From Polynucleobacter sp. Tro8-14-1 (GTDB lineage: Bacteria > Pseudomonadota > Gammaproteobacteria > Burkholderiales > Burkholderiaceae), in contig NZ_JACVPX010000004.1 of NCBI RefSeq assembly GCF_018881655.1, positions 124,001 through 188,000 on the forward strand: a stretch of 64,000 nt of DNA, written 5' to 3'. This document shows positions 17,632-24,711 of the stretch, piece by piece; the stretch's first letter is position 1; every line of letters starts with the position of its first letter. The notes under the pieces were generated by a model. The model was given only the letters and a program-made list of their open reading frames with translations, did no database searches and had not been told where the DNA came from. The position numbers and the translations under genes were made by a program.

Positions 17632-18555
17632 TTACAACCCTAGAAAATGCTTTGCGTAACGAGGGTTGATTTCTGAAAGGCGGAGCATCGTCAATAAGTC
17701 AGCTGTATTGAAGTCTGGATCCCAGGCTGGGGAGCTGCAAATTTTAGCCCCCAGCTTTAGGTAACCCTTGATCAATGGTGGAGGCTGCACTTCTAAACCA
17801 CCATTTAGCTTATCAAGAGGCAAAGGCAAGCGCGGGAATGCATGAAATTCTGTTGGCGCCATTTGATCATTGCCTAGGGAGTTATAAAGACTCGCTGCAA
17901 AGTGACCGCCATCTGCCATAGGAATGCTGGCACAACCAAGCATGATTTCATAGCCGTTCTTTTGCATATATTGAGCCAAGCCACTCCATAGCGCCATGAT
18001 GACTGCTCCTGAGCGATAGTCTTGGTGCACGCAAGATCGACCAAGCTCAACCAATTTAGGGCGCAGGTGATCAATACGAGATAGATCAAACTCAGAATCA
18101 GAATAGAGGCGACCGATTTCTTGTGCCTTATGTGGGGGCAGTACGCGATAGGTGCCAACTACTTTCCGGCTGTCTTGATCACGAATCAATAAATGATCGC
18201 AATAAGAGTCAAACTCATCGACATCTAAGCCTTCAGCGTTCTTGGGGAGATTGGCACCCATTTCTTCGGCGAATACTTTATAGCGCAATCTTTGTGCTTC
18301 TTTAATCTCGCCCGTTGTGCTTGCCCAAACAATTTGAAAGGCAGGTTTTTTTGGTTTATCAATCTGAACCGCAGGAGCAGGAGCTACTTCTCTGAGCTCA
18401 GCCCTAGTTTTTGTCACAAACTTCTTGCCAAACAGCTTTTTGGCCAACTTTTTAGAGAGCTTTTTAAGCGGGTTTGGTTTATTTCTTTTTAATGCTTTGA
18501 CCTTCTTAGGGGTGAAAATCTCAAATGAACCAATTGGGTTAGGGATATCAGACAT
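17632..18555 (-). CDS. olsB: L-ornithine N-alpha-acyltransferase OlsB
   Basis: OlsB uses 3-hydroxyacyl-ACP to acylate ornithine, the first step to phosphorus-free ornithine lipid. The 307-residue protein has a basic N-terminal region (residues 12-50) that may bind the membrane or ACP. A GNAT-type OlsB domain follows (about 75-245) with RYKVFAEEMGANLP, GTYRVLPPHKA, LVELGRSCVHQDYRSGAVI and GCASIPMADGGHFAASLYN. The family tail PPLIKGYLKLGAKICSSPAW then DPDFNTADL is present. It is the last gene of the plcP operon, 19 bases after dgkA, and stops near a strong terminator. Its place behind a Pho box fits induction at low phosphate. Confidence 0.9.
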   Translation of the reverse strand: MSDIPNPIGSFEIFTPKKVKALKRNKPNPLKKLSKKLAKKLFGKKFVTKTRAELREVAPAPAVQIDKPKKPAFQIVWASTTGEIKEAQRLRYKVFAEEMGANLPKNAEGLDVDEFDSYCDHLLIRDQDSRKVVGTYRVLPPHKAQEIGRLYSDSEFDLSRIDHLRPKLVELGRSCVHQDYRSGAVIMALWSGLAQYMQKNGYEIMLGCASIPMADGGHFAASLYNSLGNDQMAPTEFHAFPRLPLPLDKLNGGLEVQPPPLIKGYLKLGAKICSSPAWDPDFNTADLLTMLRLSEINPRYAKHFLGL

Positions 18556-18574
18556 GGCTGGCCTTAGTAGGTAA

Positions 18575-18979
18575 TTAAAGTTTCAGAAGCAAGGGGATGC
18601 AGACTGCAGCCCAGAGTAGGGCTGCGACAAATAGCGCAAGCATGACGGCGGCACTGCCAAAATCTTTTGCCCTTTTGGAGAGATCATGATGTTCGAATGA
18701 GATTCGATCGATCGCTGCTTCCACGCTGGAGTTCAATAGTTCAATAACCGGCACCATCATCAAGGAAGAAATTAGTAATGATTTCTCTAGCAGTGTGATC
18801 GGCAACAAGAGGGCGACTGGTGTTAGTAAGGCAAATAAAGTCAGCTCTTGTCTAAAGGCGCTTTCCTCCATGAATGCATAAACCAAACCACACCAAGAGT
18901 TCTTGGCTGCATGCCATGCTCTGGCAAGGCCTCGATTGCCCTTATGGGGGTTCTGATCTATGTGATATGGGGAGTTCAA
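18575..18979 (-). CDS. dgkA: Diacylglycerol kinase DgkA
   Basis: DgkA phosphorylates diacylglycerol to phosphatidic acid with ATP at the inner membrane. The 134-residue protein has the DgkA active-site pattern: GLARAWHAAKNSWCGLVYAF with FMEESAFRQEL near residue 38, then PVIELLNSSVEAAIDRIS and HDLSKRAKDFGSAAVML, with three membrane helices. Length is normal. It lies 13 bases downstream of the glycosyltransferase gene and upstream of olsB. In this operon it would recycle the diacylglycerol released by PlcP, competing with glycolipid synthesis. That role is inferred from context. Confidence 0.93.
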   Translation of the reverse strand: MNSPYHIDQNPHKGNRGLARAWHAAKNSWCGLVYAFMEESAFRQELTLFALLTPVALLLPITLLEKSLLISSLMMVPVIELLNSSVEAAIDRISFEHHDLSKRAKDFGSAAVMLALFVAALLWAAVCIPLLLKL

Positions 18980-18992
18980 GATGCGTTTTTCT

Positions 18993-20021
18993 TTAGGCTA
19001 GTGCTGTTACATGAACTTCTGTTGTTGGTACAGGCTTAAGGTGATTGGCAAATTGCTCTGAGGCCGCTCTCCAGGAGAATTTCTCAGCATGTGCACGTGC
19101 TACTTCACGAGGAATTTTCAGGGCCTGCATGCAAGCTTCACGAAGGTCTTCATTCATGGCACCTGAATTGGAGTTGCCTAAGACATCAATAGGGCCAGTA
19201 ACAGGATAAGCGGCTACTGGCGTCCCGCATGCCATGGCTTCTAGTAACACCAAACCAAATGTATCGGTCTTACTAGGAAATACAAATACATCTGCTGCCG
19301 CATACACTTTTGCTAACTCATGCTGCTGAAGTACTCCCAGATAGTTCACTTCTGGATATTTTTCTTTGATTCCAGCCATCGCTGGACCGTCTCCTACCAC
19401 CCACTTTGAACCTGGTAAATCGATTTCTAAAAAGGCATTGATATTTTTCTCAACAGCAACTCTGCCCACGTATAAAAAGATGGGATGCGCGGTATTTAAG
19501 GCTTTGGAATCCTGCATCTTAAAGATATCCAGATCAACGCCTCGTGACCACAACACCACGTTATCAAGACCATAAGATTCTAAGTCATTCTTAACCACAA
19601 TTGTTGGCGCCATGACGGCCATTGACGGTTTATGAAACCAGCGAATAAAGGCATAGGTAATTGCTAAAGGAATGCCAGTACGCGCTTTGACATATTCTGG
19701 GAAACGGGTGTGATAAGCAGTTGAAAAAGGCAGGCGATTTTTAACTGCGTAGGCGCGAGCAGATAAACCTAGTGGGCCTTCTGTCGCAATATGCATTGCA
19801 TCAGGCGCGAATTCTTTAATACGACGAGCTACTTCTTTTCCTGGGAAGAGTGAGAGGGCGATATCAGGATAGGTTGGGCAAGGAATGGATTTAAAGCCAT
19901 TGGGAGTAATCATTTCTACTTGATGCCCCATGGCAGTTAATTCAGCGCGGGTTTGTTTCAGGGTGCGGACAACACCATTAACTTGTGGGTCCCATGCATC
20001 AGTAATGATCATAATTTTCAT
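18993..20021 (-). CDS. GT4 glycosyltransferase, probable diacylglycerol glycosyltransferase (Agt-like)
   Basis: A 342-residue GT-B enzyme. The N-terminus KIMIITDAWDPQVNGVVRTL has the open loop of GT4 enzymes such as SqdX and MgtA. The C-terminal donor domain has FLYVGRVAVEKNINAFLE, GDGPAMAG and FPSKTDTFGLVLLEAMACG, where Asp replaces the usual first Glu of the EX7E motif. It overlaps plcP by 4 bases (ATGA). The PlcP plus Agt pair is known in other bacteria, where diacylglycerol from phospholipids is turned into glucosyl- or glucuronosyl-diacylglycerol at low phosphate. The sugar donor cannot be told from the sequence. Confidence 0.82.
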   Translation of the reverse strand: MKIMIITDAWDPQVNGVVRTLKQTRAELTAMGHQVEMITPNGFKSIPCPTYPDIALSLFPGKEVARRIKEFAPDAMHIATEGPLGLSARAYAVKNRLPFSTAYHTRFPEYVKARTGIPLAITYAFIRWFHKPSMAVMAPTIVVKNDLESYGLDNVVLWSRGVDLDIFKMQDSKALNTAHPIFLYVGRVAVEKNINAFLEIDLPGSKWVVGDGPAMAGIKEKYPEVNYLGVLQQHELAKVYAAADVFVFPSKTDTFGLVLLEAMACGTPVAAYPVTGPIDVLGNSNSGAMNEDLREACMQALKIPREVARAHAEKFSWRAASEQFANHLKPVPTTEVHVTALA

Positions 20022-20827
20022 AGCGCAGCCTCTTTGATGAGTGATTCGATAGCGGGTTGAAGAGTGATTTGAGGTGACTCAACTGGCTCACCCTTGATCT
20101 GTGTCCAGTGAATAATTTGGAGTTCGCCTGTTTGTGTTTCAACTAAGGCAGTAAGGCTCTCGACCCAATCACCATCGTTGCAATACAACAAGCCATCAAT
20201 CTCGCGAATTTCTGCTTTGTGTATATGCCCACAAACTACGCCATCACAGCCTCTTAAGCGGGCCTCTCTGGCCATGATATGTTCAAAGTCTGCGATATAG
20301 CTGACGGCATTTTTGACTTGATGTTTTAAGTATTGAGATAGCGACCAATACTGCAGCCCCATCTTGGCGCGCACCATATTGAAATAACGATTTACGTAAA
20401 GAATGAGCGAATAGAGGTTGTCACCAACGTATGCAAGCCACTTGGCGTATTGCATCACGCCATCAAACTGATCGCCATGGGTTACCCATAGTTTTCTACC
20501 ATCAACTGTCGTGTGAATGACTTCCTCAACTACCTTGACATCACCAAAAGACATTCCAAAGAATTGTCTGGCGCTTTCATCATGATTTCCAGGAACATAG
20601 ATGACTTCTGTCCCCTTACGTGCCTTACGCAAGAGTTTTTGTACTACATCATTATGTGATTGAGGCCAGTAGAAAGACTTCTTCAGTCTCCAGCCATCAA
20701 TAATGTCGCCAACTAGGTAGAATTTATCTGCTTCGTTGTGCTTAAGGAAATCGAGAAGGTAGTCTGCCTGACACCCTGATGTTCCTAGGTGTACGTCTGA
20801 AATCCAGATGGCTTTGTAATGCATCAT
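20018..20827 (-). CDS. plcP: PlcP-type phospholipase C (metallophosphoesterase)
   Basis: A 269-residue calcineurin-like phosphoesterase with all metal motifs: WISDVHLGT near residue 10, VGDIIDGW near 41, PGNHDESAR near 80, VTHGDQFD near 115 and GHIHKAEIREI near 202, followed by YCNDGDWVES. It resembles LpxH (UDP-2,3-diacylglucosamine hydrolase) but is longer. Together with the coupled GT4 gene it matches PlcP, which cleaves phosphatidylcholine/PE to diacylglycerol under phosphate starvation. It is the first gene of plcP-agt-dgkA-olsB and has a triple Pho box about 40 bases upstream. A second ATG follows the first directly. The alternative is a general LpxH-like enzyme. Confidence 0.85.
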   Translation of the reverse strand: MMHYKAIWISDVHLGTSGCQADYLLDFLKHNEADKFYLVGDIIDGWRLKKSFYWPQSHNDVVQKLLRKARKGTEVIYVPGNHDESARQFFGMSFGDVKVVEEVIHTTVDGRKLWVTHGDQFDGVMQYAKWLAYVGDNLYSLILYVNRYFNMVRAKMGLQYWSLSQYLKHQVKNAVSYIADFEHIMAREARLRGCDGVVCGHIHKAEIREIDGLLYCNDGDWVESLTALVETQTGELQIIHWTQIKGEPVESPQITLQPAIESLIKEAAL

Positions 20828-20862
20828 GAAACAGTATTAAGCCTACTGAGTATGAAACCAGC

Positions 20863-20891
20863 ATGACAGTTCTAAGACAGTTTTATGACTA
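20863..20891 (-). promoter_or_regulatory. Pho box before plcP operon (three half-sites, minus strand)
   Basis: Read on the minus strand, TAGTCAT (20891-20885), CTGTCTT (20880-20874) and CTGTCAT (20869-20863) repeat at exact 11-bp spacing. A -10-like CATACT (20854-20849) lies eight bases beyond, and the plcP ATG is 36 bases past the box. This puts the whole lipid operon under probable PhoB control. Confidence 0.85.
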
Positions 20892-20930
20892 CGGAGTATT
20901 TTCTGAGATTGTTTTATATTCTTACAGCAT

Positions 20931-21725
20931 ATGAGCCTGACTAAACACTCCAAACAGCCTCCGTTTCAATATTGGGCTTATGCATGGTCGTGGATTTTAG
21001 TGTGGAGTCATGTGATTGCTGGATTGGCGACTCTATCTTTTCAGTTTCCATTTGCAACTCAGGAAACTAAAAATAACCATATTCAGAAGTGGTCAAGAAG
21101 ACTGCTAGCTATTTTTGGTATTGAATTAAGGCTCAGGAATCCAGAAATTCTTCCTGCCACAGCCTATCTACTGGCATCAAACCATATCTCTTGGATGGAT
21201 GTCCACGCTATCAATGCTTTCAAACCCATTCGCTTCGTAGCAAAGTCCGATGTAGAGGGTTGGCCCATATTTGGATGGATGGCCAAGCAATTGGGTACGG
21301 TATTTATCAAGCGTGATAGTGCTCGTCATGGAAAGTATGTTGCTAACGAAGTGAGTGATGTACTTAAAGCTCAGTCTGTTTGCATTTTTCCAGAGGGCAC
21401 CTCCACAATAGGTGAGGGTGTCCTACCCTTTAAGCCCAATTTATTTGAATCTGCGGTTATTGCTCAAGTGCCAGTCTATTCGCTTGCAATTACCTATAGA
21501 TCCCTGTCATCTGGCGAGAGAAGTGAAGTGCCTGCATTTGTGGGTGAGATGGGGTTACTGGAATCCATGGCTCAGATCTTGAGGGATCGTAACCTGATCG
21601 TGGAGCTTACCTTTTTATCACCCTCGGGAGCTAGTCCTGAGGCTTCCAGAGACCGAAAATGGCTGGCTTTGCATAGTCAAGAGGCGATTTCTAATCAATT
21701 AAAGGGTAATCAGCCCTCTATGTAA
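20931..21725 (+). CDS. olsA: 1-acyl-glycerol-3-phosphate acyltransferase family, probable OlsA
   Basis: A 264-residue PlsC-family acyltransferase with an N-terminal membrane helix (about residues 15-40), the HX4D motif in ASNHISWMDVHAIN near 78, GTVFIKRDSARHGKYVAN, and FPEGTSTIGEGVLPFKPNLF near 150. PlsC enzymes make phosphatidic acid; OlsA members acylate lyso-ornithine lipid. Divergence from the plcP-agt-dgkA-olsB operon and the presence of olsB favour OlsA, but a second PlsC remains possible. There is no clear ribosome site before the ATG, and the Pho box upstream points the other way, although it could act on both promoters. Confidence 0.75.
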   Translation: MSLTKHSKQPPFQYWAYAWSWILVWSHVIAGLATLSFQFPFATQETKNNHIQKWSRRLLAIFGIELRLRNPEILPATAYLLASNHISWMDVHAINAFKPIRFVAKSDVEGWPIFGWMAKQLGTVFIKRDSARHGKYVANEVSDVLKAQSVCIFPEGTSTIGEGVLPFKPNLFESAVIAQVPVYSLAITYRSLSSGERSEVPAFVGEMGLLESMAQILRDRNLIVELTFLSPSGASPEASRDRKWLALHSQEAISNQLKGNQPSM

Positions 21726-21737
21726 CAAAAGTGTCAT
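21720..21737 (+). promoter_or_regulatory. Weak candidate Pho box before ppk2
   Basis: GTGTCAT at 21731 matches six of seven bases. Eleven bases earlier ATGTAAC (21720) matches only four. TATAAG at 21750 could be a -10. Support is marginal. Confidence 0.3.
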
Positions 21738-21771
21738 TTTCCCCCGCTATAAGTATTATTAGGGAAACAAT

Positions 21772-22677
21772 ATGACATCAAAACACAACGAAATGGCCGA
21801 GTGGTATCGCCGTGCACAAGAAGAGATTCTGGACAGCATGGATGAAGAGCTTGAAATGGAGCTCGATGATGACCGCCTATCTCCTGATGGTGATAGTCAT
21901 TCACAAATTCCACGTAACGTTTACTTCCGAGAACTCTTTAGACTCCAGGGTGAGTTGGTAAAGCTTCAAGACTGGGTGGTAGAGAACAAGCTTAAGGTGG
22001 CAGTCCTATTTGAAGGTCGAGATTCTGCTGGTAAGGGTGGGGCGATTAAGCGCATTACCCAGCGATTGAATCCCCGGGTTTGTAAAGTGGTTGCTTTGCC
22101 CGCACCTAACGAACGTGAAAAGACGCAGTGGTACTTTCAAAGATATATTTCCCAGTTACCCGCTGGTGGCGAGATCGTTCTATTTGATAGAAGCTGGTAC
22201 AACCGCGCTGGCGTTGAAAAGGTAATGGGTTTCTGTACTGATGATGAGTATGAAGAGTTTTTAAGAACGGTTCCTGATCTGGAGCGCATGATGATTAGTT
22301 CAGGCGTTATCTTGATCAAGTACTGGTTCTCAATTTCTGACGAAGAGCAATACAACCGCTTCATGATGCGGATTCACGATCCTTTAAAGCAGTGGAAGTT
22401 AAGTCCAATGGATTTAGAGGCAAGAAGGTTGTGGGAGGCCTATACCAAGGCCAAAGAGACCATGCTTGAACGTACGCATATTCCTGAGGCGCCTTGGTGG
22501 GTGGTTGCTGCCAATGACAAGAAAAAAGCACGTCTAAATTGCATTACGCATTTATTGGATCAAATCCCGTATAAAGAGATTGATCACCCAGTGATTACCT
22601 TGCCAAAACGCGTTCATAACCCGGATTACCTTCGAGGCCCAGTACCGCCTGAGATGTATGTTCCCGAGGTTTTTTAA
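21772..22677 (+). CDS. ppk2: Polyphosphate kinase 2 (PPK2), first copy
   Basis: PPK2 moves phosphate between polyphosphate and nucleotides, usually making GTP/ATP from polyphosphate. The 301-residue protein has an acidic N-terminal extension (about residues 1-45). The P-loop kinase core follows: VLFEGRDSAGKGGAIKRITQ near 81, WYFQRYISQLP, Walker B LFDRSWYNRAGVEKVMGFC near 138, then a lid region with IRIHDPLKQWKLSPMDLEAR-like sequence and APWWVVAANDKKKARLN. It reads towards a second, shorter PPK2 with four bases between the stops. Nucleotide preference and class cannot be assigned by eye. Confidence 0.93.
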   Translation: MTSKHNEMAEWYRRAQEEILDSMDEELEMELDDDRLSPDGDSHSQIPRNVYFRELFRLQGELVKLQDWVVENKLKVAVLFEGRDSAGKGGAIKRITQRLNPRVCKVVALPAPNEREKTQWYFQRYISQLPAGGEIVLFDRSWYNRAGVEKVMGFCTDDEYEEFLRTVPDLERMMISSGVILIKYWFSISDEEQYNRFMMRIHDPLKQWKLSPMDLEARRLWEAYTKAKETMLERTHIPEAPWWVVAANDKKKARLNCITHLLDQIPYKEIDHPVITLPKRVHNPDYLRGPVPPEMYVPEVF

Positions 22678-22681
22678 GGGC

Positions 22682-23455
22682 TTATTTTTCGAGCTTATAT
22701 AGTTTGCTGTCCCATTGGAAGACGATATCCTTATCAGCCTTCAGCAAGCCTTTATCTTTTCCTGGGTATGAAACTCTAGAAAGAAGATCCTGAATCATAT
22801 TGAGATGAGCAACTTTTTTATCGTTCGCCTTAACAACGATCCAGGGCGCATCTTTAGAGCTGGTTTTTTCTAGCATGTCATTTCTACATTTGCTATAGGC
22901 ATCCCAGTTTTTCTGCGCTTGCTGATCAATCGGGCTAATCTTCCATTGCTTGAGTGGATCTTTAGCTCTATCTGCAAGACGAACAGCCTGTTCCTTTTTT
23001 GAGATGTCTAAATAGTATTTGAGAATCGTTATGCCAGAGCTGGTCAGAATAGATTCGAGCTCATTTACGGTTCCCATGAAGTTGGCGTACTGCTCCTTCG
23101 TGCAGAAATTCATGACCATCTCAACGCCGGCACGGTTGTACCAGCTGCGGTTGAATAGAACAAACTCACCTTTTTTGGGAAGCTCAGCTACATATCTCTG
23201 AAAGTACCATTCTGCAGATTCGGTATCAGATGGTTTTCCGAGGGCAACCACGCGAGTTTCCCTGGGGCTTAAGTGCTGCGTAATGACTTTAATAGTGCCA
23301 TCCTTGCCAGCCGTATCGCGGCCCTCAAGAATGACCAGTATTTGATCGCCTTTGCTGATCAGACTATTTTGCAGCTTGACCAACTCAATCTGCAATAAGC
23401 GGAGCTGATCGTCGTAACTAGATTGCTCTAGCTTATCTTTGCCTTTTTGACCCAT
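22682..23455 (-). CDS. ppk2: Polyphosphate kinase 2 (PPK2), second copy
   Basis: A 257-residue PPK2 without the N-terminal extension of its neighbour. The core shows VILEGRDTAGKDGTIKVITQ (residues 41-60), WYFQRYVAELPKKGE and LFNRSWYNRAGVEMVMNFC. Residue 102 is Asn (codon AAC) where the first copy has the Walker B Asp. The lid region DPLKQWKISPIDQQAQKNW and APWIVVKANDKKVAHLNMI are kept. The start ATG overlaps the stop of the histone H1-like gene by one base, so the two are translationally coupled. The two PPK2 copies are diverged and probably differ in direction or substrate. Confidence 0.9.
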   Translation of the reverse strand: MGQKGKDKLEQSSYDDQLRLLQIELVKLQNSLISKGDQILVILEGRDTAGKDGTIKVITQHLSPRETRVVALGKPSDTESAEWYFQRYVAELPKKGEFVLFNRSWYNRAGVEMVMNFCTKEQYANFMGTVNELESILTSSGITILKYYLDISKKEQAVRLADRAKDPLKQWKISPIDQQAQKNWDAYSKCRNDMLEKTSSKDAPWIVVKANDKKVAHLNMIQDLLSRVSYPGKDKGLLKADKDIVFQWDSKLYKLEK

Positions 23456-23745
23456 TAGCTTGCTTCATTTGTATTGGCAGGGCTAGCAGGAGTAGTTTTC
23501 TTTGCAGCCGCTTTTTTAGCAGGAGCCTTTTTAGCTGGGACTTTCTTGGCGGGGGCCTTTTTAGCAGGCGCTTTCTTGACCGGAGTCTTTTTGGCGGCAG
23601 CTTTCTTAGCCGGAGTTTTTTTGCTAGCTACTTTTTTATCTAACTTATCCAACGCTTTTCCAAGCTTGTCGATCAGCTTTTCTCTATCTGACTCTAATTT
23701 ATCGAGCTTTTTTAATAGCTGCTTAACTAATTTCTTTTGGCTCAT
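23455..23745 (-). CDS. Histone H1-like lysine/alanine/proline-rich protein
   Basis: A 96-residue protein with a charged helical N-terminus (residues 1-38: MSQKKLVKQLLKKLDKLESD and more, coiled-coil-like) and a tail of AAKK/APAKK repeats ending in TTPASPANTNEAS. It resembles the AlgP/H1-like proteins that bind DNA or polyanions. I chose the ATG at 23745 because AGGAA lies five bases before it; 16 extra upstream codons are open but unlikely. It is coupled (TAATG) to the second PPK2, which suggests a link to polyphosphate. It diverges from the ars operon. Confidence 0.82.
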   Translation of the reverse strand: MSQKKLVKQLLKKLDKLESDREKLIDKLGKALDKLDKKVASKKTPAKKAAAKKTPVKKAPAKKAPAKKVPAKKAPAKKAAAKKTTPASPANTNEAS

Positions 23746-23831
23746 GCTGATTCCTGGGTTGATTGTGAATTCGTTGTATTGGCGTATCTTCAATCAATCC
23801 TACGTTTAATTTTCTCTATTTTCAAGCATAT

Positions 23832-23890
23832 ATGACACATATATGTCAGTTATGTGACATTGATTGTCACTATTGTGAAATATATATTTC
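23832..23890. promoter_or_regulatory. Palindrome cluster between H1-like/ppk2 and ars operons
   Basis: Three dyads lie here: TGACA-N6-TGTCA (23833-23848), GTGACA-N5-TGTCAC (23854-23870) and GAAATATATATTTC (23877-23890). They lie before arsR and fit ArsR-family operators. Read on the minus strand, ATGTCAC, CTGACAT and GTGTCAT also repeat at 11-bp steps (23860 to 23832), a Pho-box-like geometry facing the H1-like/ppk2 operon. Which protein binds cannot be settled from sequence. Confidence 0.65.
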
Positions 23891-23905
23891 GATACAATTG
23901 GAAAT

Positions 23906-24235
23906 ATGAAAAATACTGATGCCATCAAAGCATTCCTGGCCCTGGGTCAAGAGACCCGTTTGAATATTTTTCGCTTGATAGTTCAGCGTGGTGATACTGG
24001 ATTAACGCCTAGCGAGATGATTGAAAAGCTAGGGGTTGCTAACGCCACACTGAGTTTTCACCTGAAAGAACTAGTAGGCGCTGACTTATTGTCAGTAGAG
24101 CGTCAAAGCCGCAATCTCATCTATCGACCTAATGCAGGCTTGGTGCAAGAGTTAAGCGGGTTCTTGCTTGAAAACTGCTGCGGTGGCAAATCATGCGCTC
24201 CAGTATTAATCTTGAAAAAGGCGAAGGCTAAATGA
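23906..24235 (+). CDS. arsR: ArsR-family arsenic-responsive repressor
   Basis: The 109-residue winged-helix repressor begins MKNTDAIKAFLALGQETRLN, with the DNA-recognition helix in TPSEMIEKLGVANATLSFHLKELVGADLL (about residues 35-64). It lacks the classic ELCVCDL metal site and instead ends in a cysteine cluster, ENCCGGKSC (about residues 92-100), a C-terminal As(III)-binding arrangement known in some ArsR proteins. It should release its operator when arsenite binds. It heads an operon with arsC and acr3 joined by 4-base ATGA overlaps. Dyads upstream are its likely operators. Confidence 0.92.
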   Translation: MKNTDAIKAFLALGQETRLNIFRLIVQRGDTGLTPSEMIEKLGVANATLSFHLKELVGADLLSVERQSRNLIYRPNAGLVQELSGFLLENCCGGKSCAPVLILKKAKAK

Positions 24236-24711
24236 AGCAGTTCAATATTCTCTTCTTATGTACCCATAATTCTGCTCGGTCTGTTTTGGGGGAGGCACTT
24301 GCTTCAACTCATCTCAGCGGCAAATTTGTGGGCTACTCAGCAGGATCCACTCCAGGCACTTCAGTAAATCCATTTGCACGTGAGTTGGCTTTGCAGATGG
24401 GTTACGATGAATCTAAATTACGCTCCAAGTCCTGGGATGGGTTTGGTTTGCCAGAAGCTCCAAAGATGGATTTCATTATTACGGTTTGTGATAACGCGGC
24501 AGGCGAAGTGTGCCCATTCTGGCCTGGAAAACCTGCTACTGCCCACTGGGGCTTCCCAGACCCATCACAAGTGCCTGGCACGGATGACGATAAACGCCGT
24601 GCATTTAAAGAAGTCATGATTGGCTTAAAAAAACGCATTGATCTTCTGGCGGATATGCCATTAGATCGACTCAATTCACTTAGCCTTCAAGAAATTCACA
24701 ATAAATCATGA
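24232..24711 (+). CDS. arsC: Arsenate reductase ArsC (LMW phosphatase type)
   Basis: A 159-residue protein with [16 protein letters not shown] near residue 8 (CX5RS loop) and [20 protein letters not shown] with redox Cys residues. It reduces arsenate to arsenite for export by the next gene. Start and stop overlap arsR and acr3 by 4 bases each, so translation is coupled. It is closely similar to the stand-alone copy at 11061-11564 in motif layout (NILFLCT, AGSxP, DFIITVCD, ahWGF.DP). Confidence 0.92.
   Translation: MKQFNILFLCTHNSARSVLGEALASTHLSGKFVGYSAGSTPGTSVNPFARELALQMGYDESKLRSKSWDGFGLPEAPKMDFIITVCDNAAGEVCPFWPGKPATAHWGFPDPSQVPGTDDDKRRAFKEVMIGLKKRIDLLADMPLDRLNSLSLQEIHNKS

Noticed and set aside
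23474..23809. Hydrophobic Ala/Phe/Leu repeat frame on the plus strand
   Set aside because: It is the antisense reading of the AAKK repeats of the H1-like gene; lysine codons reversed give Phe/Leu.
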